Positions 1 to 8,831 of a stretch of DNA of 64,000 nt are shown one piece after another (the stretch's first letter is position 1; every line of letters starts with the position of its first letter). Made by a program: the position numbers and the translations under genes. Under the pieces are notes generated by a model. That model was not told where the DNA came from. It saw only the letters and a program-made list of their open reading frames with translations, and did no database searches. This DNA is from Calothrix brevissima NIES-22 (lineage in GTDB: Bacteria; Cyanobacteriota; Cyanobacteriia; Cyanobacteriales; Nostocaceae): contig NZ_AP018207.1 in NCBI RefSeq assembly GCF_002367995.1, forward strand, positions 5,507,963 to 5,571,962. Direction: 5' to 3'.

Positions 1-501
1 TTATTTTTGGCCTCAGTAGATGCACTATATGTAAACTTATAGCTGACTCAGCATAAAGTTTTAATAGTAAAATACACATAAATTATAAAGTTTGCGTAAG
101 GATTCAGGTCGAACCTTAATAAACGTTCGGCTTTATTATCAGCAAGAACTTCGTGATGGTCGAAACCATACCAAAAATGGTGGTATTTCTACCGAAATTA
201 GATAACAAATCCAATGGTAAGCTAATAATCATTTAAATTGCATTCCCGTGTCTCCCCTTCTCCCCGTCCCCGCGTCTTTCTGAGGCTAAGGATGATGCAA
301 CTTAAAGGCGGATTAGCTTATTGCAGAAACTTTTAATAGGGTGCATCTCAGTTTTTATCCTTTGTCAGAATACAAGAGAGCCAAACGACATATATACTAC
401 TTGTACCCCTATGTAATGATATATTTTATGCAATTGAAAATGACTATATTTTCTCCAATAACAAAGCTACTAAGCGAGCGCTTCTATTTGAGTAGTTAAA
501 T
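1..501. other. intergenic, no gene seen
   Basis: No open frame with coding character is visible on either strand. The stretch is AT-rich apart from a C-rich run at about 246-282 that resembles the degenerate CCTTGTC/CCCCGTC tandem repeats found elsewhere in the window. It probably holds the downstream region of coaBC and an unidentified neighbour's flank. Confidence 0.6.
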
Positions 502-1710
502 TTATCCAGCGATCGCAAAATCATATAATTGATGTGCCATTTGCAATTTAGAACAAGGGGGAATTTCTAGCTGTTTTCCTTGTTTATCTAAAAATATCGC
601 TTGATTATTATCGCTACCAAAACCACTATCAGTTTTATCGATGGGATTAGCAACAATTACATCCAAATTTTTTCGCTGTAATTTATCTAAAGCAGGCGCT
701 ACAATATCGCCAGTTTGAGCCGCAAATCCAATCAAACATTGATGCGGCTGCTTCATTTTTGCTAATTCGCTGACAATATCGGGTACAGATTCTAAAGCTA
801 AAGATTCGGGAAGCGATCGCTTGGGTAATTTCTCGGTACTATAATCTCTAGGTTTCACATCCGCCACAGCTGCGGACATGACTATCATATCTGCACTCGT
901 TAAATATTCCTGCATCACCTGCTGCATTTCTTCTGCATTAATCACAGGAATTGCTTGCACCCCCAAAGGTACATTCCAACTCGCCGGGCCATGTACTAAA
1001 GTAACATTAGCACCGCGATGAAGTGCAGCTTGTGCTAAAGCTAGTCCCATTTTCCCAGTAGAGGGATTGCCAATAAACCGCACCGGATCGAGAAATTCTC
1101 GCGTTCCCCCAGCGCTAATTAATACCCGCTTCCCAACTAAATCGCGTTTACCGCCAGTGTGCAATAAAGATTGAATATAAGCCAAAATTTCAGGGGGTTC
1201 AGCCATTCTCCCCGCACCGACGCGATCGCAAGCTAATAATCCCGATGCCGTACCCATACCATGATATCGCCTATCTGTCAATAGTTGCTGCCAATTGCGC
1301 TGAACTGCAAGCTGTTCCCACATATCTGTATTCATGGCTGGCGCTAACAGCACCGGACAGGTAGAAGCTAGTACAGTATTGGTAAGTAAATTATCCGCCA
1401 TACCATAAGTTAACTTGGCTAAAGTATTGGCTGTTAACGGTGCAATTACCAATAAATCTGCCCATTCACCCAATTCTATATGCAAAGGGCGAGAGTGAAC
1501 CGGTTGCCAAAATAGCTCGTCGGTATAGGCGCTATGACGAGAAAGAGTAGCTAAAGTCAGGGGTGTGACAAAAGCTTGCGCTGAATTCGTGAGAATTACA
1601 CGTACTTCTACCCCAGATTGAAATAGCCGTGAAACCAGTTCACAGACTTTATAGGCGGCGATACCGCCGCCTACACCGATGACAACCTTAGATAATTTGG
1701 GATTTAGCAT
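502..1710 (-). CDS. coaBC: CoaBC, phosphopantothenoylcysteine synthetase/decarboxylase
   Basis: Bifunctional coenzyme A biosynthesis enzyme of 402 residues, normal length. The N-terminal flavoprotein (CoaC) half shows [10 protein letters not shown] near residue 12 and the substrate motif PAMNTDMW near 125. The C-terminal CoaB half starts near residue 190 with the [14 protein letters not shown] and GNPSTGKMG motifs and contains SAAVADVKP. It joins cysteine to 4'-phosphopantothenate using CTP and decarboxylates the product to 4'-phosphopantetheine. ATG start at 1710. The DUF2555 gene lies 69 bp upstream on the same strand, so the two are probably co-transcribed. Confidence 0.96.
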   Translation of the reverse strand: MLNPKLSKVVIGVGGGIAAYKVCELVSRLFQSGVEVRVILTNSAQAFVTPLTLATLSRHSAYTDELFWQPVHSRPLHIELGEWADLLVIAPLTANTLAKLTYGMADNLLTNTVLASTCPVLLAPAMNTDMWEQLAVQRNWQQLLTDRRYHGMGTASGLLACDRVGAGRMAEPPEILAYIQSLLHTGGKRDLVGKRVLISAGGTREFLDPVRFIGNPSTGKMGLALAQAALHRGANVTLVHGPASWNVPLGVQAIPVINAEEMQQVMQEYLTSADMIVMSAAVADVKPRDYSTEKLPKRSLPESLALESVPDIVSELAKMKQPHQCLIGFAAQTGDIVAPALDKLQRKNLDVIVANPIDKTDSGFGSDNNQAIFLDKQGKQLEIPPCSKLQMAHQLYDFAIAG

Positions 1711-1779
1711 GAGCGATCAGGGATGAGCAAATCAGAGTAAAATACCTACATCCTTAATCATTCATACTAGATCCTTTAT

Positions 1780-1992
1780 CTAAGCTTCATCGTAGGGTTC
1801 CAAGTCTAAGAGGTGGATATAGGGTTCAACTAACTCCGGACGCTGAAATGCGATCGCTCGCAGTAGATGCCAATCATTCAAACCCTCAAAAGCATTGCTA
1901 TAATTATCCATCTCCAGACGTGTAGCTAACTCTTCAACATCTGTCACAGTCATGGCAGCAATTTCTTTTCTGGAAATGCTTAGAGTTTTCAT
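1780..1992 (-). CDS. DUF2555 family small protein
   Basis: A 70-residue soluble acidic protein matching the cyanobacterial DUF2555 family (pattern MTVTDVEELATRLEMDNY then FEGLNDWHLLRAIAF). The function is unknown. It sits immediately upstream of coaBC on the same strand. I see no signal peptide, membrane segment or catalytic motif. The family is confined to cyanobacteria and plastid-related lineages as far as I know. Confidence 0.85.
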   Translation of the reverse strand: MKTLSISRKEIAAMTVTDVEELATRLEMDNYSNAFEGLNDWHLLRAIAFQRPELVEPYIHLLDLEPYDEA

Positions 1993-2146
1993 AATGCTTG
2001 CCCCTCCCTATTGCAGCATTCGCACCCAGCATGGGTCGGGTTGTGCTTTTCACGGCCACCCAATATATCTTACTCATTAGATGGTGTGGATTTTGTAAAA
2101 ATTTTCCGGATTTCTACGTTCTTTTGTAAAAAAATTGCAACTAAGG

Positions 2147-2773
2147 CTACTCAATTGCATTAATTACAAAATTCCGTAGCAGCTCTAACACTTGTAAACC
2201 AATTTCATGACCCATATCAAACTCCTGATATTGTAAGGGAACTCCCAAGGCTTCTAAGGTAGCTTTTGCCCTCACCGCCGCTGATAAGGGGACAACTTCA
2301 TCTTGTCTGCCATGAGTAATTAACGTAGGTGGAAAAGTATCTTTAGCAACTTTCCCGGCTTCAGGATGTAAATAACCACTCATCGCCACTAAACCGGCTA
2401 GAGGTAAGTTTAATCCTACATCCAAAGTCATCGCTGCCCCCTGGGAGAATCCACTTAAAACAGTGCGTGATAAAGGTACACCTGTGACGCTTTCCAAAGA
2501 TAGCAACCAATCTGTGAGTATTTGCCGGCTTTCAGTTAAACCTTGATACATATTTTCTGAGCGCAGGTCATACCATGCCCTACCTGTGGCAGCATAGGGA
2601 TAAGGGTAAGGCGCATTGGGAAAGGCAAACTGATAATCTGGCAAATCAAAATAAGGCAATAAACCCGCCACATCATCAGCGCTAGCACCCCAACCATGTA
2701 AAGTTACGATTAAGCCTAATGGTGCTTGATCTGTATCTGGGGGGATGGAGATAAATTCTAAAGTTTGAGTCAT
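2147..2773 (-). CDS. alpha/beta hydrolase, carboxylesterase/phospholipase type
   Basis: Protein of 208 residues with the fold of the short carboxylesterase/lysophospholipase (dienelactone hydrolase-like) family. The oxyanion motif LHGWGASADD lies near residue 25. The nucleophile elbow GFSQGAA (Ser near residue 110) is followed by a downstream Asp in THGRQDEVVP and a His in FDMGHEIG, which complete a catalytic triad. There is no signal peptide, so it is probably cytosolic. ATG start at 2773. Substrate cannot be told from sequence. It is monocistronic as far as visible. Confidence 0.88.
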   Translation of the reverse strand: MTQTLEFISIPPDTDQAPLGLIVTLHGWGASADDVAGLLPYFDLPDYQFAFPNAPYPYPYAATGRAWYDLRSENMYQGLTESRQILTDWLLSLESVTGVPLSRTVLSGFSQGAAMTLDVGLNLPLAGLVAMSGYLHPEAGKVAKDTFPPTLITHGRQDEVVPLSAAVRAKATLEALGVPLQYQEFDMGHEIGLQVLELLRNFVINAIE

Positions 2774-2781
2774 ATTTTTAG

Positions 2782-2801
2782 AGACGCGATTAATCGGGTC
2801 T
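2782..2801. repeat. dispersed palindrome, AGACGCGATTAATCGsGTCT family
   Basis: Twenty-base near-palindrome. Close copies lie at 4934-4953 and 22297-22316, and a degenerate one at about 44163. It lies between a hydrolase start and a repeat-rich spacer. This is a dispersed repeat rather than a specific operator. Confidence 0.6.
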
Positions 2802-2907
2802 ATACAATGGTCACTTGTTAGAAATAATTAACAACAGATAATCCTCATAAAAAGTATGCAACAAGAAAATAGGATTGCTGTCAAACTTTTTCTCCTTCTA
2901 ACTTGAA

Positions 2908-3048
2908 AATAGGGGCTAGGGGCTAGGGACTAGGGGCTAGGGAAGAGAGATTTTCATATTTGGTTGTGGGTTTTTCCCATAAGGGGCTAACTTGAAAGAG
3001 TGATTTCTCCCTTGTCTCCCTTGTCTCCCTTGTCCTCCTTGTCCTTTC
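2908..3048. repeat. short tandem repeats (GGGGCTA and CCTTGTCTC types)
   Basis: Two blocks of degenerate heptad/nonamer repeats: GGGGCTAG units at about 2911-2942 and CTCCCTTGT units at about 3006-3046. They match the style of the STRR repeats of heterocystous cyanobacteria. They lie in the 400 bp spacer upstream of purH, which otherwise holds no gene. Confidence 0.75.
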
Positions 3049-3170
3049 ATACATGACAATGAAAATTGTTTGATCAAGACTGCCCCCTGCCCTATGCCTT
3101 CTGCCTTGACCATTGACTTGTAAAATATTCTTCTGCCTTCATTGTTTGTACCAAAGGAAACTGGGGAATT

Positions 3171-4715
3171 ATGGCACGTTTGGCTTTGCTGAGTGTATCC
3201 AATAAAACTGGATTAATTGACCTGGCGCGTAGTTTAGTAGAAGAATTTAACTTTGATTTAATTAGCAGTGGAGGTACAGCTAAAGCAATCAAAGATGCGG
3301 GAATACCAGTGACAAAAGTCTCTGATTATACAGGTTCGCCAGAAATTTTAGGCGGGCGCGTGAAAACTCTACATCCGCGAATTCATGGCGGGATTTTAGC
3401 ACGTAAGGATTTCCCTCAAGATTTGACAGATTTAGAAAATAACCAAATTCGTCCGATTGATTTGGTAGTTGTCAATCTCTATCCTTTTGAGGAAACTATT
3501 GCTAAACCTGGGGTAACTTTACCAGAAGCCATTGAACAAATCGATATTGGCGGCCCGGCGATGTTAAGGGCTGCATCAAAGAATTTTGCCCATTTGACAG
3601 TATTATGCGATCCCGCCCAGTATGATGACTATTTACAGGAATTACGGCAAAATAATGGCGAAGCATCCCTAGAATTTCGTCAAAAGTCGGCTTTAAAAGG
3701 ATTTTTACATACTGCTAGCTACGACCAAGCGATCGCATCTTACCTCACCGTCGCCCAAAATGATGCATCGGCTTTACCCCAGCATTACAGCCTCGCTGGT
3801 AAGCAATTACAATCTCTGCGTTATGGCGAAAATCCCCATCAAAGCGCTGCTTGGTATGAAACAGGTAGCACACCTACAGGCTGGGCGGCGGCAAGTAAGC
3901 TGCAAGGCAAAGAACTCAGTTACAATAACTTAGTTGATTTAGAAGCCGCCCGACGCATCATTACTGAATTTACAGATACCCCCGCAGCAGCAATTCTCAA
4001 ACACACCAATCCCTGCGGCGTAGCTTTAGGCGATACCATCAAAGAAGCTTATGAAAAAGCTTTTAATGCTGATGCTGTTTCCGCTTTTGGGGGAATTGTC
4101 GCCCTAAATCGTCCCATTGATGAAGCTACAGCCAGTGAGTTAACCAAAACCTTTTTAGAATGTGTGGTAGCACCTGGTTGTGAAGGCGACGCGCAAGCGA
4201 TACTCGCAGCTAAGTCTAAAGTTCGAGTATTGATATTACCAGATTTAAACAGCGGCCCCAAAGAAACAGTAAAAGCGATCGCAGGTGGTTTTCTCGTCCA
4301 AGCCTCGGATGATATCATTGCTGACACGAGCCAATGGAAAGTTGCCACCGAACGCCAACCCAGCGACAGCGAATTAGCTGAATTGCTGTTTGCTTGGAAA
4401 GTTTGCAAACATGTAAAATCTAACGCCATTGTTGTCAGCCGCGATCGCGCTACTCTAGGAGTAGGCGCAGGACAAATGAACCGTGTCGGTTCCGCGAAAA
4501 TCGCCCTAGAACAAGCCGGAGACTTAGCCAAAGGCGCATTTCTCGCCAGCGATGGCTTTTTCCCCTTCGATGATACCGTGAGAGCCGCCGCATCTGCGGG
4601 AATTACTGGCATTGTCCAACCAGGGGGGAGCTTGCGGGATCAAGATTCCATCAAAGCTGCCAATGAATTAGGTTTGCTCATGGTGCTAACAGGTGTTAGA
4701 CATTTTTTACACTAA
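3171..4715 (+). CDS. purH: PurH, AICAR transformylase/IMP cyclohydrolase
   Basis: Bifunctional enzyme for the last two steps of de novo purine synthesis, 514 residues, usual bacterial length. The N-terminal MGS-like IMP cyclohydrolase domain (about 1-145) opens with ALLSVSNKTGLIDLA and has SSGGTAKAIKDAGIPV and GGRVKTLHPRIHGGIL. The AICAR transformylase domain follows, with the LRYGENPHQ motif near 217 and the KHTNPCGVA motif near 280. ATG at 3171 is preceded by AAAGGAAA about 10 bases upstream. A hairpin terminator follows at 4821-4867. Confidence 0.97.
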   Translation: MARLALLSVSNKTGLIDLARSLVEEFNFDLISSGGTAKAIKDAGIPVTKVSDYTGSPEILGGRVKTLHPRIHGGILARKDFPQDLTDLENNQIRPIDLVVVNLYPFEETIAKPGVTLPEAIEQIDIGGPAMLRAASKNFAHLTVLCDPAQYDDYLQELRQNNGEASLEFRQKSALKGFLHTASYDQAIASYLTVAQNDASALPQHYSLAGKQLQSLRYGENPHQSAAWYETGSTPTGWAAASKLQGKELSYNNLVDLEAARRIITEFTDTPAAAILKHTNPCGVALGDTIKEAYEKAFNADAVSAFGGIVALNRPIDEATASELTKTFLECVVAPGCEGDAQAILAAKSKVRVLILPDLNSGPKETVKAIAGGFLVQASDDIIADTSQWKVATERQPSDSELAELLFAWKVCKHVKSNAIVVSRDRATLGVGAGQMNRVGSAKIALEQAGDLAKGAFLASDGFFPFDDTVRAAASAGITGIVQPGGSLRDQDSIKAANELGLLMVLTGVRHFLH

Positions 4716-4820
4716 TTTGTTCCCGTATCTAGTACACTTTATCAAGTGTCACCGAACATACTTGTAAAATCTTTGGACAAGTGATATCTTCTAGTAGTGT
4801 GTGAGGAGCAAGTTAAAGAT

Positions 4821-4867
4821 AAAAAACGTCTGGGGTGGAAACACGGCAACACTCCCAGGCGTTTTTT
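4821..4867. terminator. bidirectional rho-independent terminator
   Basis: A 14 bp arm (AAAAAACGTCTGGG, 4821-4834) pairs with 4854-4867 (CCCAGGCGTTTTTT) with a single G-U pair. It ends in a T run on the plus strand and, because it begins with six A, also in a T run on the minus strand. It lies between convergent purH and the DUF2808 gene and can serve both. Confidence 0.85.
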
Positions 4868-4933
4868 AATTTTGATAGTTGATTGTTGACTGTTGACCGT
4901 TGACTGTTGGTTAATAACAACTGACACTTGTAC

Positions 4934-4953
4934 AGACGCGATTAATCGCGTCT
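4934..4953. repeat. dispersed palindrome, AGACGCGATTAATCGCGTCT
   Basis: Perfect 20-base palindrome in the spacer downstream of purH. Related copies lie at 2782-2801 and 22297-22316. The spacer around it also carries TGACTGTTGAC tandem repeats. Confidence 0.65.
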
Positions 4954-4973
4954 CTAACAACTGACAAAATTAT

Positions 4974-5471
4974 TTAACTTTGATCGGGAAGATCGATTCT
5001 TGCTGTCCCCACTGGAATATCGCCTTGTAATCCCATTCTTTGCGCAGTCACGCCATAAAGTAGAGTTTTTACCGCCGGAACCCGGTTTCTTACCCCTGCA
5101 AACTGCACTTCTATAGAATTACCAGGGGTTACAGGTTGATCAAAGGTGATTGTTACACGCCCTTTAGTCGCCTGTGTTTTAGCCGCAATTTCCCTACCCG
5201 ATTGATCCTTAATCTGAAGTTGCTCAAAACGTTCCATTTGGTAGGGGAGAGTAATCATTAAATCTTGTACAGACATCCCATCTACCGCGACTCTAATATA
5301 ATGAGTATTATTTGCTACGCCAGAGCCAGTGATATGGGGAACGTTAATTGTATAGCCTGTTTGCGATTGCGCTTGTGCAATGAGTTGTTGAGATGGCGCA
5401 GGTGTGGCGATCGCTGTAGCAGATGTAGCTAGAATTAAAGTAGATAAAGCACCAAAAATAAATCCTTTCAT
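4974..5471 (-). CDS. DUF2808 domain exported protein
   Basis: Protein of 165 residues with an N-terminal signal peptide (hydrophobic stretch of about residues 3-21, cleavage plausible near ATP/APS). The mature domain matches the cyanobacterial DUF2808 family. Recognisable blocks are HYIRVAVDGMSVQDLMITLP, the beta-rich VTITFDQPV, and the closing LLYGVTAQRMGL. The family is predicted periplasmic or cell-surface and of unknown function. ATG start at 5471. It is convergent with purH and shares its terminator. Confidence 0.85.
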   Translation of the reverse strand: MKGFIFGALSTLILATSATAIATPAPSQQLIAQAQSQTGYTINVPHITGSGVANNTHYIRVAVDGMSVQDLMITLPYQMERFEQLQIKDQSGREIAAKTQATKGRVTITFDQPVTPGNSIEVQFAGVRNRVPAVKTLLYGVTAQRMGLQGDIPVGTARIDLPDQS

Positions 5472-5790
5472 GAATCAATACCTATTTTTTAGATGAACTA
5501 TTAACTCTAAAGCGTGAAAAGCTTGTAATTAATAGATTGATTCATGAGTATGAGATGACACTGACAGCTAAATGAAATTATTCTGAGATTTAAATATTAG
5601 TTTTCTCAGCTAAAATTTTATTAGCAATAATCCCTGAAAGTCTCTGATAGCAACACAAAAGCTAATTTTCTTATCAAAATCTATAACTCTTTTCAGGAAA
5701 AACTCATTTTTCTGGAGCATCTAAAGATTACAGTAAAGTTATTTTTAAAAGTTACTTTTATTATCATATTAGCTACTTGAGGTAAAAAAC

Positions 5791-6465
5791 ATGACAGCAC
5801 ATATCCTGGTAGTGGAAGATGAAGTCAAACTAGCGCGATTTGTAGAATTGGAATTAAGTAGCGAAGGCTATCAGGTGAGTGTAGCCCATGATGGAATTGA
5901 GGGTTTAACCTTAGCACGAGACACATCACCAGATTTAGCGGTGCTTGATTGGATGCTACCAGGACTTTCGGGTGTAGAAATTTGTCGCCGGCTGCGGGCA
6001 ACGGGTAACTCTATCCCCGTGATATTATTAACTGCAAAAGATGAAGTAAGCGATCGCGTGGCTGGATTAGATGCAGGTGCAGATGATTACGTAGTCAAAC
6101 CCTTTAGCATTGAGGAACTATTAGCCAGAATCCGCGCCCATCTTCGCCGCACTCAAGAAACAGACGAAGATGTTTTGCAGTTTGAAGACTTGAGTTTAAA
6201 TCGTCGCACTCGTCAAGTATTTCGCGGTAAACGCGCAATTGAATTAACAGCAAAAGAATTTGATTTGTTAGAGTACCTGCTAAGTCATCCCCGTCAAGTT
6301 TTTACTAGAGATCAGATTTTAGAGAAAGTTTGGGGTTATGACTTTATGGGAGATTCTAATATTATTGAAGTTTACATTCGTTACTTGCGTTTGAAATTAG
6401 AAGAAAATAACGAGAAACGCTTAGTTCATACAGTGCGTGGTGTTGGTTATGCACTGCGGGAATAG
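5791..6465 (+). CDS. OmpR/PhoB-type response regulator
   Basis: Response regulator of 224 residues. The receiver domain (about 1-115) has the acidic pair E9-D10, phospho-acceptor D53 in VLDWMLPG, and the conserved Lys in VVKPFS. A winged-helix DNA-binding domain follows (about 127-224, ending VHTVRGVGYALRE). ATG at 5791 has GAGGT about 8 bases upstream. No histidine kinase gene is adjacent, so it is an orphan regulator here. The start MTAHILVVEDEVKLARFVE resembles what I remember of NrrA/Rre37 regulators (nitrogen and carbon control), but I cannot confirm orthology. Confidence 0.92.
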   Translation: MTAHILVVEDEVKLARFVELELSSEGYQVSVAHDGIEGLTLARDTSPDLAVLDWMLPGLSGVEICRRLRATGNSIPVILLTAKDEVSDRVAGLDAGADDYVVKPFSIEELLARIRAHLRRTQETDEDVLQFEDLSLNRRTRQVFRGKRAIELTAKEFDLLEYLLSHPRQVFTRDQILEKVWGYDFMGDSNIIEVYIRYLRLKLEENNEKRLVHTVRGVGYALRE

Positions 6466-6620
6466 TGCGATCGCACTTAATGTTTAATTTTGAATTAGAG
6501 CGATCATGCTTGTATAGTTTATGTCATGATAATTCTGCGTGAGCACCAGCCTTAAAACCTACAGTTTTTTGTTTTTTACCTGCTTTGGCTACAAATTCTT
6601 GGAGTTACTGCGTAAAGATT

Positions 6621-6827
6621 TTATTGTCCGCGTCCTGGCTTGCAATCTGCAAAACCTAACGCCTCTGTGTCGAGGAAACTAGCTATCGCCATCTCAATGA
6701 TTGCTTCAACTGGATATTCAATTTCAGCAGCACGAGCAATTAGAGCTGCTTTAATTCTCTCAGGTAACCGTTCTAAGATGACTTCGGCATCAGCAGAAGA
6801 AAGTTGCTCTTGAAGTTTGGCTTGCAT
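6621..6827 (-). CDS. small helical protein, possibly ribbon-helix-helix-like
   Basis: A 68-residue acidic protein I do not recognise. The middle (ERLPERIKAALIARAAEIEY) and the following helix resemble the helical part of CopG/RHH-type antitoxins, but there is no convincing N-terminal beta strand. ATG at 6827 lies 4 bases below the GIY-YIG stop, with AAAGG upstream inside the nuclease gene, so the two are translationally close and probably one transcript. It could be a partner or regulator of the nuclease; this is inference only. Confidence 0.6.
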   Translation of the reverse strand: MQAKLQEQLSSADAEVILERLPERIKAALIARAAEIEYPVEAIIEMAIASFLDTEALGFADCKPGRGQ

Positions 6828-6831
6828 AAGT

Positions 6832-7209
6832 TTACCTTTCCGTTGGAATTTGGACGTTGTAAGGGGGTTCAGTAGCTCTGAGGATGATGGCTTCTAGCTC
6901 CAATAGTAACGCAGGGTTCTCCCAGTAAGAAATTGGCTGTACTGCAATCCGAACGTCTTCATCGCTATATTTATCAAGCCACGCCCACAAGAAAGCTTTA
7001 TGCCCACCAATGAAGCGGCCGCGCAGACTCTTGGTTTTACCGATGTAAAGCAAACCGTCGGTTTTGTGCCTAATTGCGTAGATACCTGGACGAGCAGGAA
7101 TGTTACCAAACTCGCGGCTTAAGGGTTGGCATTCCTCAAAAGGAGTAAAGGCAATTGCATCTAGAATTCTCTGAGCTTGGGTTCGCAGTTCAGAGTCGTT
7201 TGTTGGCAT
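6832..7209 (-). CDS. GIY-YIG nuclease domain protein
   Basis: Protein of 125 residues from ATG 7209; the frame stays open 14 codons further up to 7251, but MPTNDSELRTQ is the likelier start. The GIY-YIG core is complete: G42-I43-Y44, Y55-I56-G57, the Arg in SLRGRF (63/65), a Glu in LLLELEAI (104/106) and Asn118 in PPYNVQ. This is a minimal stand-alone domain, as in Slx1-like or Uri-like small nucleases. There is no DNA-binding extension. It is followed by the 68-residue gene at 6827. Role (repair, defence or mobile-element remnant) cannot be told. Confidence 0.85.
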   Translation of the reverse strand: MPTNDSELRTQAQRILDAIAFTPFEECQPLSREFGNIPARPGIYAIRHKTDGLLYIGKTKSLRGRFIGGHKAFLWAWLDKYSDEDVRIAVQPISYWENPALLLELEAIILRATEPPYNVQIPTER

Positions 7210-7355
7210 GAAAACAAAAAAACTGATTGCACAGAATTTATGTTCCCACAAATTATGTCATAATCTACCATCAGGCGATCGCACTTCTCTAGTTTCTCGC
7301 ATAATGATTTCACAAGAGAAGCTCTTTAAATCTCAAATTATATTGAGCTAGATAG

Positions 7356-7820
7356 CTATTGAGCAGTAGTATTTTCACAACTACATAGTTTTTCCAACAA
7401 CCCTTTTTTGACAAAGAACACGCTCATAGCTGTTAAGGGAATTGGAAGTCCAGTTGAGAGTGAGAGAAGCCCATCTGCAATTGCCACTGAGAGTTGAAAA
7501 CCTTCTGACTTCAAAAATTCTTTCTTCTCGCAGTACTTCCATTCAACGCAAGCCAAATCATGCATGAGGCGGATCGTGTTTTTAACTTTATTTTCAATAG
7601 CGTCAGAGGATGGAATCCGATTATCTAGAGCATCTGATATACTATCTGAAAAATAGGAAACTATTCCATCTATACCATCAAATCTTTTATAGAATTGGTG
7701 AAAATATGGAAGGTCGCCATAAAGTGCTTTCAGCATTTCCTCATCAGAATTCCAGTATTGCTCTGTCTCCTCAATTTGAGAATTAGTACAGTCAGCCGTT
7801 TTTTCTTCATTATTTGGCAT
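7356..7820 (-). CDS. hypothetical protein with C-terminal hydrophobic segment
   Basis: I do not recognise this 154-residue protein (ATG at 7820; an upstream TTG at 7889 would add 23 residues but starts inside a CAAT repeat tract). The N-terminal half is acidic and polar. A hydrophobic stretch of about 30 residues near the C-terminus (VAIADGLLSLSTGLPIPLTA and beyond) could be a membrane-associated hairpin. It lies in a minus-strand accessory island with the GIY-YIG gene, another unknown gene and xisHI. Confidence 0.5.
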   Translation of the reverse strand: MPNNEEKTADCTNSQIEETEQYWNSDEEMLKALYGDLPYFHQFYKRFDGIDGIVSYFSDSISDALDNRIPSSDAIENKVKNTIRLMHDLACVEWKYCEKKEFLKSEGFQLSVAIADGLLSLSTGLPIPLTAMSVFFVKKGLLEKLCSCENTTAQ

Positions 7821-7933
7821 AGTTTTATTCTTCAAGCTGAAATCAGACAAATTATTAATGTAAAAATATTTGCTAGATACTCCGATCAATCAATCAATCA
7901 AGCTAGGTTTTGCTTTATAGAAGATTGATCCGA

Positions 7934-8314
7934 TTAAATAGTTTCCAGGCGAAAGCGCTTAAATGCTCTCGCTGCTTCCGGAATTAGCTCAATGTACCAA
8001 TAACCATTAATTTCATCTTTAAACCAACTAATTATTGCCAGTGCTGGTGGTCTATATTCGTCATATTCTAGACCAAAGAAATTACAGAACTTTATACCTA
8101 AAATACCTATTTGCCCAGAAGAATCACCATCATATCCCGCAGCTTGGGACAACTCCCAAGTACGTAATCTGCGATTGTCTATCATAAAATAACAATGCTG
8201 ATACAGTTTATTTAAAATGGCTTGATGTCCTGGGGTTAATCTTTCATAAATTGATTGGAATGCTTCTAGATATTGTTCTTCCGAAGGAATATAACGTTCA
8301 GCATCATTCAACAC
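7934..8314 (-). CDS. hypothetical protein, possible winged-helix-like
   Basis: Unrecognised 126-residue soluble protein. GTG start at 8314 is supported by a strong Shine-Dalgarno (AGGAAGAAGAG) just upstream. It contains LTPGHQAILNKLYQH, a phrase typical of small winged-helix or restriction-associated proteins, then a motif LSQAAGYDGDSSGQIG with the look of a turn-helix. Function is unknown. It sits between an unknown gene and xisI on the same strand in the accessory island. Confidence 0.6.
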   Translation of the reverse strand: MLNDAERYIPSEEQYLEAFQSIYERLTPGHQAILNKLYQHCYFMIDNRRLRTWELSQAAGYDGDSSGQIGILGIKFCNFFGLEYDEYRPPALAIISWFKDEINGYWYIELIPEAARAFKRFRLETI

Positions 8315-8402
8315 TCTCTTCTTCCTCTTTTTTATTTAGTAGAATACGAAGTTTAAGTAGCAATACCAGCTATAGATGATATTGGATACTACTTAAACAC
8401 AA

Positions 8403-8453
8403 AAAAATGGGATACGCAACTTGCCTATCCTAATAAAAAATTAAGTTATATCT
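8403..8453 (-). repeat. terminator-bearing repeat, copy 1, downstream of xisI
   Basis: About 51 bp that align base for base with 9411-9461 with roughly nine mismatches (shared AAAAATGGGATA.GCAACTT and AAATTAAGTTATAT blocks). The copy contains a hairpin (GGATACGCAA / TTGCCTATCC, 8410-8430), and on the minus strand the hairpin is followed by a T run, so it can terminate xisHI transcription. The two copies bracket xisH-xisI as direct repeats. Confidence 0.75.
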
Positions 8454-8495
8454 ACAACTTCCAATTATCAAAAATAGATTAAATTTCCTCAAACC

Positions 8496-8831
8496 CTAAT
8501 TAACTGCGTATTCTGTAAACTTACGCATAAATGGTGAATGAAATCCGATGACAATATCTTGTTTTGGTACACCCTGTTTAATTAATTCTTCTGCAAAATC
8601 AATTTCTGTACCATTATATTGCAGCCATATTTTATTATTTTTAATATCAAAATGCAGCACACAACCATAAACGCGATGGCGATTGCGCCAACCTACATTT
8701 ACTAATTGGTAATGGTCATGTTCTGTATCAAAAATCATTTGTCTTTCTACATCATCTTTGGTTGTAGCTTCATTAACATAATCTACAATCAATTTTTTAA
8801 TAATTTCCCGATATTCAACTATTTTATCCAT
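8496..8831 (-). CDS. xisI: XisI, fdxN element excision controlling factor
   Basis: Protein of 111 residues with the XisI family signature: YVNEATTKDDVERQMIFDTE near residue 18, then DHYQLVNVGW, RVYGCVLHFDIKNNKIWLQ, and the ending GIVLGFH-like region (here IVIGFHSPFMRKFTEYA). In Anabaena, XisH and XisI are needed with the XisF recombinase for fdxN element excision, but most Nostocales carry many extra xisHI pairs of unknown role. The gene overlaps the 3' end of xisH by 13 bases, so they are translationally coupled. No recombinase gene is nearby. Confidence 0.92.
   Translation of the reverse strand: MDKIVEYREIIKKLIVDYVNEATTKDDVERQMIFDTEHDHYQLVNVGWRNRHRVYGCVLHFDIKNNKIWLQYNGTEIDFAEELIKQGVPKQDIVIGFHSPFMRKFTEYAVN

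Noticed and set aside
4049-4612. 187-codon minus-strand frame inside purH
   Set aside because: Antisense shadow of a well conserved enzyme with no family match.
5791-6465. Assignment of the response regulator to NrrA/Rre37
   Set aside because: Only a remembered resemblance of the N-terminus; no diagnostic residue or context, so the symbol was left empty.
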